Part shown: piece after piece, positions 48,435 to 60,125 of the stretch
Layout of the letters: each line of letters begins with the position of its first letter
Numbering within the stretch: position 1 is the first letter of the stretch
Assembly: GCF_031195445.1 (NCBI RefSeq)
Contig: NZ_CP133480.1
Coordinates: forward strand, 2,720,501-2,784,500
Source: Acuticoccus sp. MNP-M23
Lineage (GTDB): Bacteria > Pseudomonadota > Alphaproteobacteria > Rhizobiales > Amorphaceae
Direction: 5' to 3'
DNA: 64,000 nucleotides
Translations under genes and position numbers: made by a program
Notes under the pieces: generated by a model
What the model was told of the DNA's origin: nothing
Databases searched by the model: none
What the model saw: the letters and a program-made list of their open reading frames with translations, nothing else

Positions 48435-48440
48435 GTGGGA
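48160..48440 (-). pseudogene. Serine recombinase (resolvase/invertase) remnant
   Basis: On the minus strand, 48367-48301 reads DGDVIIVTKYDRFARSPPG, matching the resolvase segment GDxLvVtKlDRlaRS. Before it, in another frame, is KDCTIKVRDET, and after it fragments resembling a resolvase tail (EVRLKIIRRVQPARLTARAM) are broken by stops and frame changes. No start or full domain remains. Its age is unknown; it marks former site-specific recombination close to the repeat gene. Confidence 0.5.
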
Positions 48441-49073
48441 CGTGTTCTACACGGGAGCGCCACGACGACAGAGGCGATCTGTCGACCAATACAAGATAGT
48501 CAAGAGAGCCTGAAGGGTTCTCGCCAAAACGCTACGGGATCAACCAGAAGACCGTCGCCAAATGGAAGAAACGTGGCTCAGGCAAGGACTGGCCGGCGGG
48601 GCCACGAGAGGCAAAGTCCACGGTTCTGTCGGCCGAGGACGCGGCGATCGTCGGCGCACTCTGCTGCCGCTGGACGACTGCCTCTATGCGCTCCAGCCGA
48701 CGATCCCGCACCTCACCCGTTCATCTCTCCACCGCTGCCTCCAGCGCCAACAGATGACGCACATGTTCGCGATGGGGTGCCGCGACCACGGCATCGAGCA
48801 CCGGTTCACCAAGATTAATCATCCGTGGACCAACGGCCAGGCCCTGCGGATGAACCGGACCATCAAAGACGCCACCGCCAAGCGCTTCCACCACGACGAT
48901 CAGGAGCAGCTTAGGCGGCACCTCGACGACTTCATCGCCGCCTACAACTACGGCCGTCGTCTCAAGACCCTCAAGGGCCTCACACCTACGAGTTCGTCTG
49001 CCAAAGATGGGCAATCGACCCCGACAAATCCAAACTTGATCCAATCCATCAAATCCCGGGACTGAACACCTAG
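48435..49073 (+). pseudogene. IS481-family transposase, internally deleted and frameshifted
   Basis: The N-terminus MGRVLHGSATTTEAI and helix-turn-helix YGINQKTVAKWKKRGS, the LLPLDDCLYALQPTIPHLTR segment and the C-terminal HGIEHRFTKINHPWTNGQ to GLNT ending are all recognisable IS481 transposase. The central part, including two catalytic aspartates, is deleted between SLHRCLQR and THMFAMGC, and several frameshifts occur (for example near 48510 and 48990). The element is dead. Terminal inverted repeats were not identified. Confidence 0.85.
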
Positions 49074-49177
49074 ATAGTCGCTGAAAAGCAATATAATGAA
49101 GAAAATTACCCTGTCATTTAATGCGTCTGCTATTATTGTTTCGTTCGTGCGCCCCGCGCACGCAAAAGGTTTCGAGT

Positions 49178-50660
49178 ATGAAACTTTCTGATCTCGACAA
49201 CTTTAACGGCTTCCGTGTCGATGGCGTCGATCCGTCCGACTACAGCGGATACGCAGTCGCCGGCGCGGGCGACATCAATAACGACAGTTTCGACGATGTC
49301 ATCATCGGAGCCTACAACGCGCGCGGCCTGGAATATGACGAGGCTGGCGCGAGTTATGTCGTCTTCGGTCATGCAGGCGGCTTCCCGTCTTTCTTTTCGC
49401 TCAGTGACTTGGATGGCACCAACGGCTTCCGTCCCGATCCGGTCGGCGAATTCGGCCGCAGCGGATTCTCCGCATAGAGTGCGGGGGACCTCAACAACGA
49501 CGGCATTGGCGACCTCATCATCGGTGAGCCGTGGTCGAGCGGAGGTCGGAGATTCGTCGTCTTCGGCTTTCACCCGCAGGACGCGAGCTTCCTTTACCCC
49601 GCGCACCAGGAGGCCGGCTACACCATAGGCATGGTGCTGTCCGGGTTCGGGGGGGGCGGGGTTTCGGATCGTGGCAGGCAACGAGGACGGGTTCTTCGCA
49701 ATCGACGAGGCGGGCCGAATCTCGCTCACGCCGGCTGGCGCCGCTGGCGCGGCGAACGACTTTCGCGAAACCCCGAATGCTTCCGCTTTGACCGTCAGCA
49801 AGGCGATCGCCAGCGGGGAGACGATCGAGAGCAGTGTTGGGATCGACGTCAAGAACCCGTATTATTACTATTCCCCGATGACCGACAGGCCTGCACCGCG
49901 CGAAGAGCTGCAACTATTGGGCACGGCGGCCGATGACTATCGCGTGGGAGGGGGGGGGGGCGTAAAAGCGACACGCTCGTCGGCCGAGCCGGGGATGATA
50001 CGATGTTGGCGGCAGGAGGGACGACGTCATATAAGGTGGCGCAGGAGAGTATCCAATTTATGGCGACGACCATAGTGACGAGCTTTTTGGCAACAAAGGC
50101 GCGGATACGATCAAGGGCGGCAACGGAGATGATACGATAAGCGGAGGCCGGGACGCGGATCGCCTTTATGGCGAAGATCGCGCTGACAGGCTCTACGGCG
50201 ACCACGGCAATGACCCCATTTACGGCGACCGAGGCCCAGATTCACTCTTCGGCGGCGGCCAGAACGACCTTCTGATCGGTGGGTGGGACAACGATGTCCT
50301 GCGAGGCGAGCAAGGCGACGACGTCTTGCTCGGCCAGCAGGGCAGCGACAAACTGCTCGGCGGCAGCGGATCTGATACCCTCAGGGGCGGAACCGGCTAC
50401 GACTTGATCTTCGGCGGGAAAGGCGATGACGTCCTCGACGGCGGTGAAGGTGCCGACGTTTTGAGGTTCGACCGGAACGATGGGCAGGACAAGATCCGCG
50501 ATCTTGATCCGATCATCGACAACATCAGCCTGCAAGACTTCGACATCGATTTTGACGATCTATGGATCCGCGAACTCCCGCGGGGCGACACGGTCGTCTC
50601 CGTGGATAATCTGCGCATCATCCTTGAGGATGTCAGCGCGGCCCAAACCCTCGAACACCA
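49178..50660 (+). pseudogene. FG-GAP/RTX calcium-binding protein gene, broken
   Basis: The 5' part encodes FG-GAP repeats (LSDLDNFNGFRVDG, GAGDINNDSFDDVIIGAYN). A TAG at 49475-49477 interrupts it, after which AGDLNNDGIGDLIIGEP continues in frame. A frame change follows at the G-run 49649-49661, then VAGNEDGFFAIDEAG, then another at the 11-G run 49950-49960. From about 50050 RTX nonapeptides (GGNGDDTISGG, GEQGDDVLLGQ, GGKGDDVLDGG) run in one frame to VDNLRIILEDVSAAQ, where IS3 sequence takes over. An upstream ATG at 49096 opens a short signal-peptide-like frame that stops at 49191. It would have been a type I secretion substrate. Confidence 0.75.
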
Positions 50661-51993
50661 AAAAGCCTGCGGAGCAGGTGGTAAAAGGCATTCGTCGGGC
50701 GACCCAGCGCACTTCTCGGCGGAAGACAAGATCCGGATCGTGCTCGACGGCCTATGCGGCGAAGGACACCTTCGCCGAGCTCTGCCGCAAGGAAGGCATT
50801 GCCCAGAGCCTGTATCACACCTGGTCGACGGAATTCATGGAGGCGGGCAAACGCCGGCTTGCCGGTGACACCGCCCGTGCCGCTACGACCGACGAGGTGA
50901 AGGATCTGCGCCGCGAGCCCAGCGGGCTGAAGGAATGCGCCGCCGACCTGACGCTCGAGAACCGCCTGCTCCGCAAAAGCAGGAGCGCGGATGGGGGCGA
51001 CGACGCATGAGGTATCCCGGAACCCAGAAACTCGAGATTATCAGGATCGTCGAGCAGTCCCACCTGCCGGCGCGCAAGACGCTGGCGCAATTGGGTATCC
51101 CGCGCCAAACTTTCTGCGACTGGTATGACCGCTACGTCGAGAGCGGTCCCGAAGCGCTGGAAGATCGGCCATCGGCACCCGGCCGGGTATGGAACCGTAT
51201 CCCGGCTGAAATCCATGACCAGATCATCAAGCGCAGCGCTGGAGCAGTCCGACCTGTCGCCCCGGGAGCTGGCGGTGCGGTTCACCGACGAGCAGCGCTA
51301 CTTCGTGTCGGAAGCAACGGTTTACGGCCTGTTGAAGGCCCGTGATCTGATCACCCGCCCTGCCTGTGTGGTGATCAAGGCCGCGGATCGCTTCCACCCC
51401 CGGACCACCCGACCGAACGAGATGTGGCAGACCGATTTCACCTGCTTCAAGATCATCCGCTGGGGCTGGATGTACCTCTCGACCGTGCTCGATGACTTCT
51501 CCCGCTGCATCATTGCATGGAAGCTGTGCCGCACGATGCGGGCCGAGGACGTGACCAATATACTGGACACGGCGCTCGCGGCATCGGGCTGCGATCGGGG
51601 ACACGTGAACCACAGGCCACGCCTGCTGCCAGATAATGGCCTTGCACCATCGCCAGCGATCTCGACAATTACATCGAGGCCCACAAGATGAAGCATGTGC
51701 GCGGTGCGCCCTTCCACCCCCAGACCCAGGGCAAGATCGAGCGCTGGCACCAGACCATGAAGAACCGCATCCTGCTGGAAAACGACTTCCTGCCCGGCGA
51801 CCTCGAATGCCGGTTCGCAGCCTTCGTCGCGCACTACAATGACCGGCGGTCCCACGAGAGCCTGGACAACGTGACACCCGCCGATGCCGACTTCGGCACG
51901 GCCGCTACCATCATCAAGCAGCGTGAGAAGATCAAGCGACAGACCATCGAACATCGGCGTTTGCAGCACCGCAAGCTCGCCGCCCAACATCAA
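50630..51993 (+). mobile_element. IS3-family insertion sequence, degenerate (OrfA and OrfB)
   Basis: OrfA (about 50630-51010) shows AEQVVKGIRRAT, FSAEDKIRIVLDGL, FAELCRKEGIAQSLYHTWS and LKECAADLTLENRLL but needs two frame changes. OrfB (51007-about 51993, overlapping ATGA) shows RYPGTQKLEIIRIVEQSHLP, the DDE region MWQTDFTCF, LPDNG and KIERWHQTMKNRILLEN, and RRLQHRKLAA at the end; frameshifts occur near 51235 and 51650. The element is therefore inactive. It lies on the 3' end of the RTX gene; the exact left junction, between about 50600 and 50660, and the inverted repeats could not be placed. Confidence 0.85.
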
Positions 51994-52072
51994 TCATCAG
52001 ACGAGGCCGACACTCCGCTTATCTACGCCCCGACCTGCGCCAAATGTTCTGACGACGGACAATCATTCTCAA

Positions 52073-52222
52073 GATCTGATCTTGCGAAAGGCGGTGGAGC
52101 GCACCGTCACCGACCTTCGGGACCGCATTGGTGAGGTTCTCGACCCCGTCACACCCAATGAGGCCCCAGCTCGCTTTCGCGCCGCCGGCTATGACCCGGA
52201 CCGATCGCGAAACGCTCTAGGA
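52073..52222 (+). pseudogene. IS630-like transposase C-terminal scrap
   Basis: The translation LILRKAVERTVTDLRDRIGE and FRAAGYDPD matches the C-terminal end of IS630-type transposases (LRKAAERT ... YFxxAGYD). Only about 50 codons remain, between the IS3 remnant and tRNA-Lys. Nothing upstream of it belongs to the same gene. Confidence 0.6.
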
Positions 52223-52263
52223 AAGTATGACGCCAGTTTTAAGACTAAGTCATTGAAAGGGTG

Positions 52264-52339
<76 letters not shown>

Positions 52340-52405
52340 TTGAGAGCCGGGGAAGTAAGCCGGATCGGGCGGCGCGTCAACCGTCGTGCGCCGCTTCTGT
52401 GCAAT

Positions 52406-52834
52406 TCATATGCTCTGGCCTGTCGCTTTTTTCAGATAGCAACCGCTGATCTGCCACGAACCGTCTTCTTGCAGGGCAAGGGTGTAGAGCGCGGTCCAGG
52501 CCGCGCCTTCGCTGTCGGTCAGAGCGACTTCCTGCGCGAAGTGGGTGGTGTCGATCTCCTGCGTGCGCAGGAACACGGGCGCGCCGGCACCATAGACCGC
52601 AGGATAACCGCGGCGCACCATGGTGATGAACCGCTCCGCGCTCGGGAACATCCGTTTGATCTGGGGGGCAGCCAGCGCATAGGCCGCCTCCGCGTCGCCG
52701 GCACGGAAGGCGGCCAGCTGCCGCGAAATCGTCTCCTTCACCGCCTGCGGATCGGCGCTGGCCGGCAGAGCCGTGAACAATGCGGAGAGGGCGAATGACG
52801 CCGTGAGCGCCAGCGCAACGAACGGTCGTTTCAT
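52406..52834 (-). CDS. DUF4864-like exported protein
   Basis: A 142-residue protein with a signal peptide ending near LPASA before DPQAVKETI. The rest (RQLAAFRAGDAEAAYALAAP, MVRRGYPAVY, DGSWQISGCYLKKA) has the NTF2-like layout of DUF4864 proteins, with a small cavity but no recognised catalytic residues. The frame is open to 53071, but the ATG at 52834 gives the signal peptide. It stands alone between tRNA-Lys and galU. Confidence 0.75.
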   Translation of the reverse strand: MKRPFVALALTASFALSALFTALPASADPQAVKETISRQLAAFRAGDAEAAYALAAPQIKRMFPSAERFITMVRRGYPAVYGAGAPVFLRTQEIDTTHFAQEVALTDSEGAAWTALYTLALQEDGSWQISGCYLKKATGQSI

Positions 52835-52965
52835 GACATGCTCCATCTCGGACGGTCCGGGCGAAGCCAGACAGAGGCCACCCGGCGCAGAAACAAAGCG
52901 TAGCGCAAGCGGAGGCAGATGGAAGGGCCGCAGCGCCGCAGGGGCGACTGCTGCGGCCGCGGCAG

Positions 52966-53832
52966 TCATTTCATCAGGTTGGCGGCAAGCTCGCGCAGCT
53001 GCGGGCCGAGGTCGTCCCGGTCGAGGCCAAAGGCGACGTTGGCGCCAAGGAAGCCGATCTTCGATCCGCAATCATAGGTCGTGCCGTTGAAGCGCAGCCC
53101 CTTGAAGCCTTCGTTCTGCATGAGGCGGAGCATGGAATCGGTAATCTGGATTTCGCCGCCGGCGCCCTTTTCCTGATTCTCAAGCATGCCGAAGATCTTG
53201 GGCTGCAGGATGTAGCGGCCGGTGATGATGAGGTTGGACGGCGCGGTGCCGGCCTTGGGCTTTTCCACCATGCCGGTCACGTCGAAGACGTCGCCGGAAC
53301 CGTCGATCTCGACGACACCGTACTGATCGGTGCTTTCTTCCGGCACCTCTTCGACGGCAATCACGTTGCCGCCATGCTCGTTGTAGACGTCCATCATCTG
53401 GGCCATGCAGCCGCGCTCGGCCTTGATGATGACGTCAGGCAGGAGGAGGGCGAAGGGCTCGTCGCCCACCAGATGGCGGGCGCACCACACCGCGTGGCCA
53501 AGGCCGAGAGGCGCCTGCTGGCGTGTGAACGACACATTGCCGGCCTCCGGCAACTCGCGCCGCAGGTGTTCCAGCGGGCCGGTCTTGCCGCGCTTTTCCA
53601 GCGTGTCTTCCAGCTCGAAGGCGTGATCGAAGTGGTCTTCGATCACACCCTTGTTGCGGCCGGTGACGAAAATGAACTGCTCGATCCCGGCCTCGCGGGC
53701 TTCGTCGACCACGTACTGCAGAACGGGACGGTCGACCACCGTCAGCATTTCCTTCGGCATTGCCTTGGTGGCGGGGAGGAACCGTGTCCCAAGCCCCGCA
53801 ACCGGGAGGACCGCCTTGCGCACAGGCTTCAT
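52966..53832 (-). CDS. galU: UTP--glucose-1-phosphate uridylyltransferase
   Basis: A 288-residue nucleotidyltransferase producing UDP-glucose for cell-surface polysaccharides. The nucleotide-binding signature [18 protein letters not shown] is complete, and [17 protein letters not shown] and [20 protein letters not shown] follow in the usual order. Start ATG 53832; an ATG 15 bases upstream is possible but gives an unusual N-terminus. It begins a run of surface polysaccharide genes. Confidence 0.95.
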   Translation of the reverse strand: MKPVRKAVLPVAGLGTRFLPATKAMPKEMLTVVDRPVLQYVVDEAREAGIEQFIFVTGRNKGVIEDHFDHAFELEDTLEKRGKTGPLEHLRRELPEAGNVSFTRQQAPLGLGHAVWCARHLVGDEPFALLLPDVIIKAERGCMAQMMDVYNEHGGNVIAVEEVPEESTDQYGVVEIDGSGDVFDVTGMVEKPKAGTAPSNLIITGRYILQPKIFGMLENQEKGAGGEIQITDSMLRLMQNEGFKGLRFNGTTYDCGSKIGFLGANVAFGLDRDDLGPQLRELAANLMK

Positions 53833-53881
53833 GTGACGCGTCTCCAATATTTTATTGGCATCCCGGCATTTATGCGGGGCG

Positions 53882-54679
53882 CTATTGCTTCACGTTTAGA
53901 AGCCTGTAGCGGAACGTTCGTTCCAGAAGCAACCCTAAAACAAGGGCGCCGATCACCCAGCTGAAATAGTATGCCGGGCTGAAGAAGCCGCTGTTGTAGT
54001 CTTCGAAGTATACGCTTCGGACAAATTCAGTAGAATGCAGGATCGGATTGTAGAACAAAATCTTCTGAACGCTGAGCGGCATCGATTCTGCCGTGTAGAA
54101 CATGCCTGAGCAGATGGCGAGCGGCATTGTAACCGTCGACCAGATCACCCCCCAGAACTTGAACCAGGTTTTGATCACGGCGTTGAGCGATGCAAATCCA
54201 AGCGCGATGAACGAGTTGCAGACAGGCGCTGCCAGCGACAGCATGAGGTTCTGCGGCCACGGCGCATCGTAAACGACACAGAAAAACACGGTCATGCCCA
54301 GGAACAGGGAGATCATCACCAGGGTGTTGGTGAAGATCCCGCTGACCATCAAATCGATGGGGCGAACATGCGGCAGGCCGAGCACGCGGCGCAGCCTCAT
54401 GTAGCCTTGCTCCCCGGCCATCTGGCCCTGCTTGAACACGTTGATGGCGATGATGCCGGTCATGAAAAACAGCATCAGATAGTCACCGGCCTGCGGCACG
54501 CGCATGCGGATGGTGCTGAAGACGAGGGTCATCATCAGGATCATCGCCAACGGTTCGATCAGGCTGGAAAACACGCCGAGCGGGGATTCCCGGGTCTTCA
54601 GCTGCAGGAGACGCGTCGCCACGGTCCAGATGATCCGCGATTGTGCGACGAATGTCCCCGAAAGTGTCGTCGTTGCCAT
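53882..54679 (-). CDS. Polysaccharide ABC exporter permease (Wzm/KpsM-like)
   Basis: A 265-residue ABC-2 type membrane protein with six hydrophobic segments. The N-terminal [20 protein letters not shown] and late [20 protein letters not shown] are characteristic of Wzm/KpsM permeases that export O-antigen or capsule. No cognate Wzt/KpsT ATPase is encoded in the window, so it must be encoded elsewhere or a neighbouring transporter substitutes. It lies between galU and a large glycosyltransferase, all leftward. Confidence 0.88.
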   Translation of the reverse strand: MATTTLSGTFVAQSRIIWTVATRLLQLKTRESPLGVFSSLIEPLAMILMMTLVFSTIRMRVPQAGDYLMLFFMTGIIAINVFKQGQMAGEQGYMRLRRVLGLPHVRPIDLMVSGIFTNTLVMISLFLGMTVFFCVVYDAPWPQNLMLSLAAPVCNSFIALGFASLNAVIKTWFKFWGVIWSTVTMPLAICSGMFYTAESMPLSVQKILFYNPILHSTEFVRSVYFEDYNSGFFSPAYYFSWVIGALVLGLLLERTFRYRLLNVKQ

Positions 54680-54704
54680 ACAGGTCTTTCAAACAATCGA
54701 GCGG

Positions 54705-56654
54705 TCAGACAGTTTTCAGAAAGTCCGCCTCGAGTGGATCACACGCCGCGGGGTAACACGGGTCGTTGTCAAGCCATGCGGCCCAGTCCTCGCGGAACCG
54801 GTCGGCCTCCACGGCGCGCTCCATCCGCCAGACGGGTCCGCCGCGGGCAAACGGGTTGTCTGTCTGCCGTGGGCCGATGGAGATGGACTCGTGATGAACG
54901 GCGCGGGCCGTTCCCACCAGAACGCTGCTTAAGCCAAGGCGCCGGGCCCGGAGGCAAAGGTCGACGTCGTTGTAAAGGACGGGATAGCGCTCTGCGCGAA
55001 ATCCGCCAAGTGTTTCGAACAGGGAACGGGAAACCCCGAGCAGCGCGCCGGTGACCGCAACGGTTTCGGTGACACGGTTGCGGCGACCGGCGTAGCCCGC
55101 GCTGCGACCGGGGGCAAAGCGTTCCGTGTGCCGCACGCGGGCCTCGCCAGCCAGCGTGATGCCGGCGTGCTGGACCCGCCCGTCAGGGTAGTGGAGCAGC
55201 GCACCCGCCACGCCCACGGCGGGGTTGCGCAGGGCGCTCACCATGGCGCGCAGCCAGCCGGGGTCGGTGAATTCCAGATCGTTGTTGGCGAAGATCAGGA
55301 GATCTCCCCGGCTTGCAGCGGCGCCAAGGTTGCTGAGGGCGGCGAAATTGAAAGGGCGCCTGTCGCGCAAAACTGTCATGCCGCGCGCTTCGGCCTTTGC
55401 CAGCGCGTCGAGGGCTGCCGGGTCGGTGGTTCCGTTGTCCACCAGCACCACGTCGAGTGCCGGCCAGTCAGTCTGCGCAATGGTTTCGAGGTAGCGCTGG
55501 ATGTGGTGCGGTGCGTCGCGCGTTGCGGTTACGACCGAGACTGTCGGCGTTTCGGCTATTGCGGTGGCTGTCGGGGGTGGCGGCGAGGCTGGCGTTTCGG
55601 CAGGGGCCTTATCCGCTGCGCCAGATTGTTGAATGTGGCGCCTTTCCCGCCAGGCAGTCTCACCCGCCCCGCGCAGAGCCTTGCGCAATGCCCCGTCGCG
55701 GCCGGGGCCAGTGTCCAGCCAGTGGTCCACCAGCCGGCCGGCTTGGCGCCGCGCGGCAGAAAGCCCGTCCCTGCCGAGCGAAAGCACGCGGACTGCCGGG
55801 GGGACGGGCCGGATGGTAAGCGCATGGATTGCAACACCGCCGCGCTCCTGCCGCGGCTGGAGCACCAGTTCCTGCACCGGCTGCGTCAGCGTGATCTCGG
55901 CCCGGTAGCGAGCCCCGGTGCGGCGGCGGAAGCGGCCGAGCGGATGGTCATTGGGCTCAGCATTCGCCGCAAACAGAAAAGGCGCGACCCAGGCAATTGT
56001 GTCACCGCCCGTAAAATCGGCCTCGAAGCGGACGCGGCCGGGCCCGATCGGCGTATCGAAAGACAGGCTGAGCGCACCACCTGGCGCCATCTCCAGGAAA
56101 TGACCGTCGAACCCTATGCCCTCATATCGGCCGATGCGCACCGAAGGAGGCCAGCCCGGCAGTGCCGCCTGCGTCGAACTGCCGCCATGCGGGGCAAGGG
56201 CGGACCGCTGGGTGTGGGGGAGGCGAAGCGGGCCGACCTGCCAATCGGGCAGGAGCGGCTCCCAGGGCGGGGCCGGCGCTACCTCAAACCGGCTCACCTG
56301 AAGCCGGGTGCTGCCCTGGGGCATCAGACGCATGGCGCGAAGCGGCGCATCCAGCGTGAACACCGCCTCCAGCGCCCAGCCGACGCCGCGCATCGGGAGC
56401 GGAACCCAGCCGGCCGCAGTCTCCACCTCGACCCGGACGGCCGCTTCCTTTGCGTCCAGCGTATGGATGGCCACCGCCTCGAGTGCCAGCGACAGGCGAT
56501 ATGTGCCGCGGGGCAAGTCGAGACAGACCGTCAGCCACGCTGCGTCCGTCGGGAACACCAGCGTGGCGCCTGCAATCTCGATCAGCGGGTCAAGGAGGGG
56601 CGGTTCGGGGAAAGCGTCGAGGGCGTGCGCGGGAGGGGCCGTCTTCTCAGTCAA
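54705..56654 (-). CDS. GT2 glycosyltransferase with long N-terminal region
   Basis: About 649 residues. The C-terminal 260 residues are a GT-A family 2 glycosyltransferase (VSVVTATRDAPHHIQRYLET, LVDNGTTDPAALDAL, DLLIFANNDLEF with the DxD-like NND, and GALLHYPDGRVQHAGI). The N-terminal ~400 residues show repeated beta-strand-like segments and no family I recognise; a carbohydrate-binding or scaffold role is possible. The start is uncertain: a TTG at 56654 overlaps rfbC by 8 bases, whereas an ATG at 56714 would overlap it by 68. Probably builds a surface glycan. Confidence 0.8.
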   Translation of the reverse strand: MTEKTAPPAHALDAFPEPPLLDPLIEIAGATLVFPTDAAWLTVCLDLPRGTYRLSLALEAVAIHTLDAKEAAVRVEVETAAGWVPLPMRGVGWALEAVFTLDAPLRAMRLMPQGSTRLQVSRFEVAPAPPWEPLLPDWQVGPLRLPHTQRSALAPHGGSSTQAALPGWPPSVRIGRYEGIGFDGHFLEMAPGGALSLSFDTPIGPGRVRFEADFTGGDTIAWVAPFLFAANAEPNDHPLGRFRRRTGARYRAEITLTQPVQELVLQPRQERGGVAIHALTIRPVPPAVRVLSLGRDGLSAARRQAGRLVDHWLDTGPGRDGALRKALRGAGETAWRERRHIQQSGAADKAPAETPASPPPPTATAIAETPTVSVVTATRDAPHHIQRYLETIAQTDWPALDVVLVDNGTTDPAALDALAKAEARGMTVLRDRRPFNFAALSNLGAAASRGDLLIFANNDLEFTDPGWLRAMVSALRNPAVGVAGALLHYPDGRVQHAGITLAGEARVRHTERFAPGRSAGYAGRRNRVTETVAVTGALLGVSRSLFETLGGFRAERYPVLYNDVDLCLRARRLGLSSVLVGTARAVHHESISIGPRQTDNPFARGGPVWRMERAVEADRFREDWAAWLDNDPCYPAACDPLEADFLKTV

Positions 56655-57201
56655 AGATGGCGGGAAGGTCGGCAAGGCGGCCGAGGGTGAGGTCCTTGTC
56701 GGAGAGGATGACATCGGATTGCGGGACGCCCCAGTCGATCGCGAGATCGGGATCGTCGAAACGAATACCGCCCTCGCTGGCCTTATCGTAGAATCCATCG
56801 ACCTTGTAGCACACCACGGTGTCCGGCTCGCGCGTCACGAATGCGTGCGCAAACCCCTGCGGCACGAGAAGCTGCGTCCCGTTTTCTGCAGAGAGTTCGG
56901 CACCGACCCATTTGCCGTATGTGGGCGAGCTGCGACGAATATCGACCGCGAAGTCGTGGATCCGGCCTTGCGCGACCCGCACCAGCTTGGCCTGGGCGAA
57001 GGGCGGGGCTTGAAAATGCAGCCCGCGAATGGTCCCGACAGAGCGCGAAAGGCTTTGATTATCCTGGACAAATTCCATATCCACCCCTTCCGCTGCGAGG
57101 GTCTTCCTGTTCCATGTTTCTTCGAACCAGCCGCGGTCGTCCCCGAAGCGGCGTGGTTGAATTAGCAACACTTCAGGAATTTCGAGTGGTGTGATGGTCA
57201 A
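56647..57201 (-). CDS. rfbC: dTDP-4-dehydrorhamnose 3,5-epimerase
   Basis: A 184-residue cupin enzyme of dTDP-rhamnose synthesis. FGDDRGWFEETWN, QDNQSLSRSVGTIRGLHFQ with the catalytic histidine, and LLVPQGFAHAFVT are canonical. Start is a TTG at 57201, set by AGGGGAA seven bases upstream; the open frame to 57357 is not used. The other dTDP-rhamnose genes (rfbA, B, D) are not in the window. Confidence 0.93.
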   Translation of the reverse strand: MTITPLEIPEVLLIQPRRFGDDRGWFEETWNRKTLAAEGVDMEFVQDNQSLSRSVGTIRGLHFQAPPFAQAKLVRVAQGRIHDFAVDIRRSSPTYGKWVGAELSAENGTQLLVPQGFAHAFVTREPDTVVCYKVDGFYDKASEGGIRFDDPDLAIDWGVPQSDVILSDKDLTLGRLADLPAIFD

Positions 57202-57277
57202 CTGGGTTCCCCTGCAGGTTGGGTTTTTTTCACAGACGCGTGTATGACGCTTCTGCCTATTCGGTAAAGCAGGGTCG

Positions 57278-60023
<2,746 letters not shown>

Positions 60024-60041
60024 ACGCACCAACGGGTTGCG

Positions 60042-60069
60042 CACGCTACACACGGTGCTGTGTAGCGTG
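60042..60069. other. Perfect 11-base-pair stem-loop after eno
   Basis: CACGCTACACA (60042-60052) pairs perfectly with TGTGTAGCGTG (60059-60069) around a 6-base loop. No T-run follows, so it is not a simple terminator; it may protect the eno transcript or bind a protein. Confidence 0.6.
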
Positions 60070-60083
60070 GTCCTTCCGACATC

Positions 60084-60124
60084 AGGCCTGCGCTGTGTTT
60101 CAATTCACATCGCGGGCCTTTTTT
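60084..60124 (+). terminator. Rho-independent terminator abutting the RTX start codon
   Basis: AGGCCTGCG (60084-60092) pairs with CGCGGGCCT (60111-60119), one G-T pair, with inner TGTG/CACA pairing, and is followed by a T-run to 60124. It should end the eno transcript. The ATG of the RTX gene begins at 60126, leaving no separate ribosome-binding site. Confidence 0.85.
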
Positions 60125-60125
60125 C

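Noticed and set aside
49096-49191. Separate small secreted peptide gene before the RTX pseudogene
   Set aside because: The frame of about 31 codons starts MKKITLSFN and looks like a signal peptide but stops just after the RTX start; it is more likely a remnant of an older N-terminus or chance.
60042-60069. Terminator after eno
   Set aside because: The 11-base stem is perfect but no T-run follows; the hairpin at 60084-60124 fits a terminator better.
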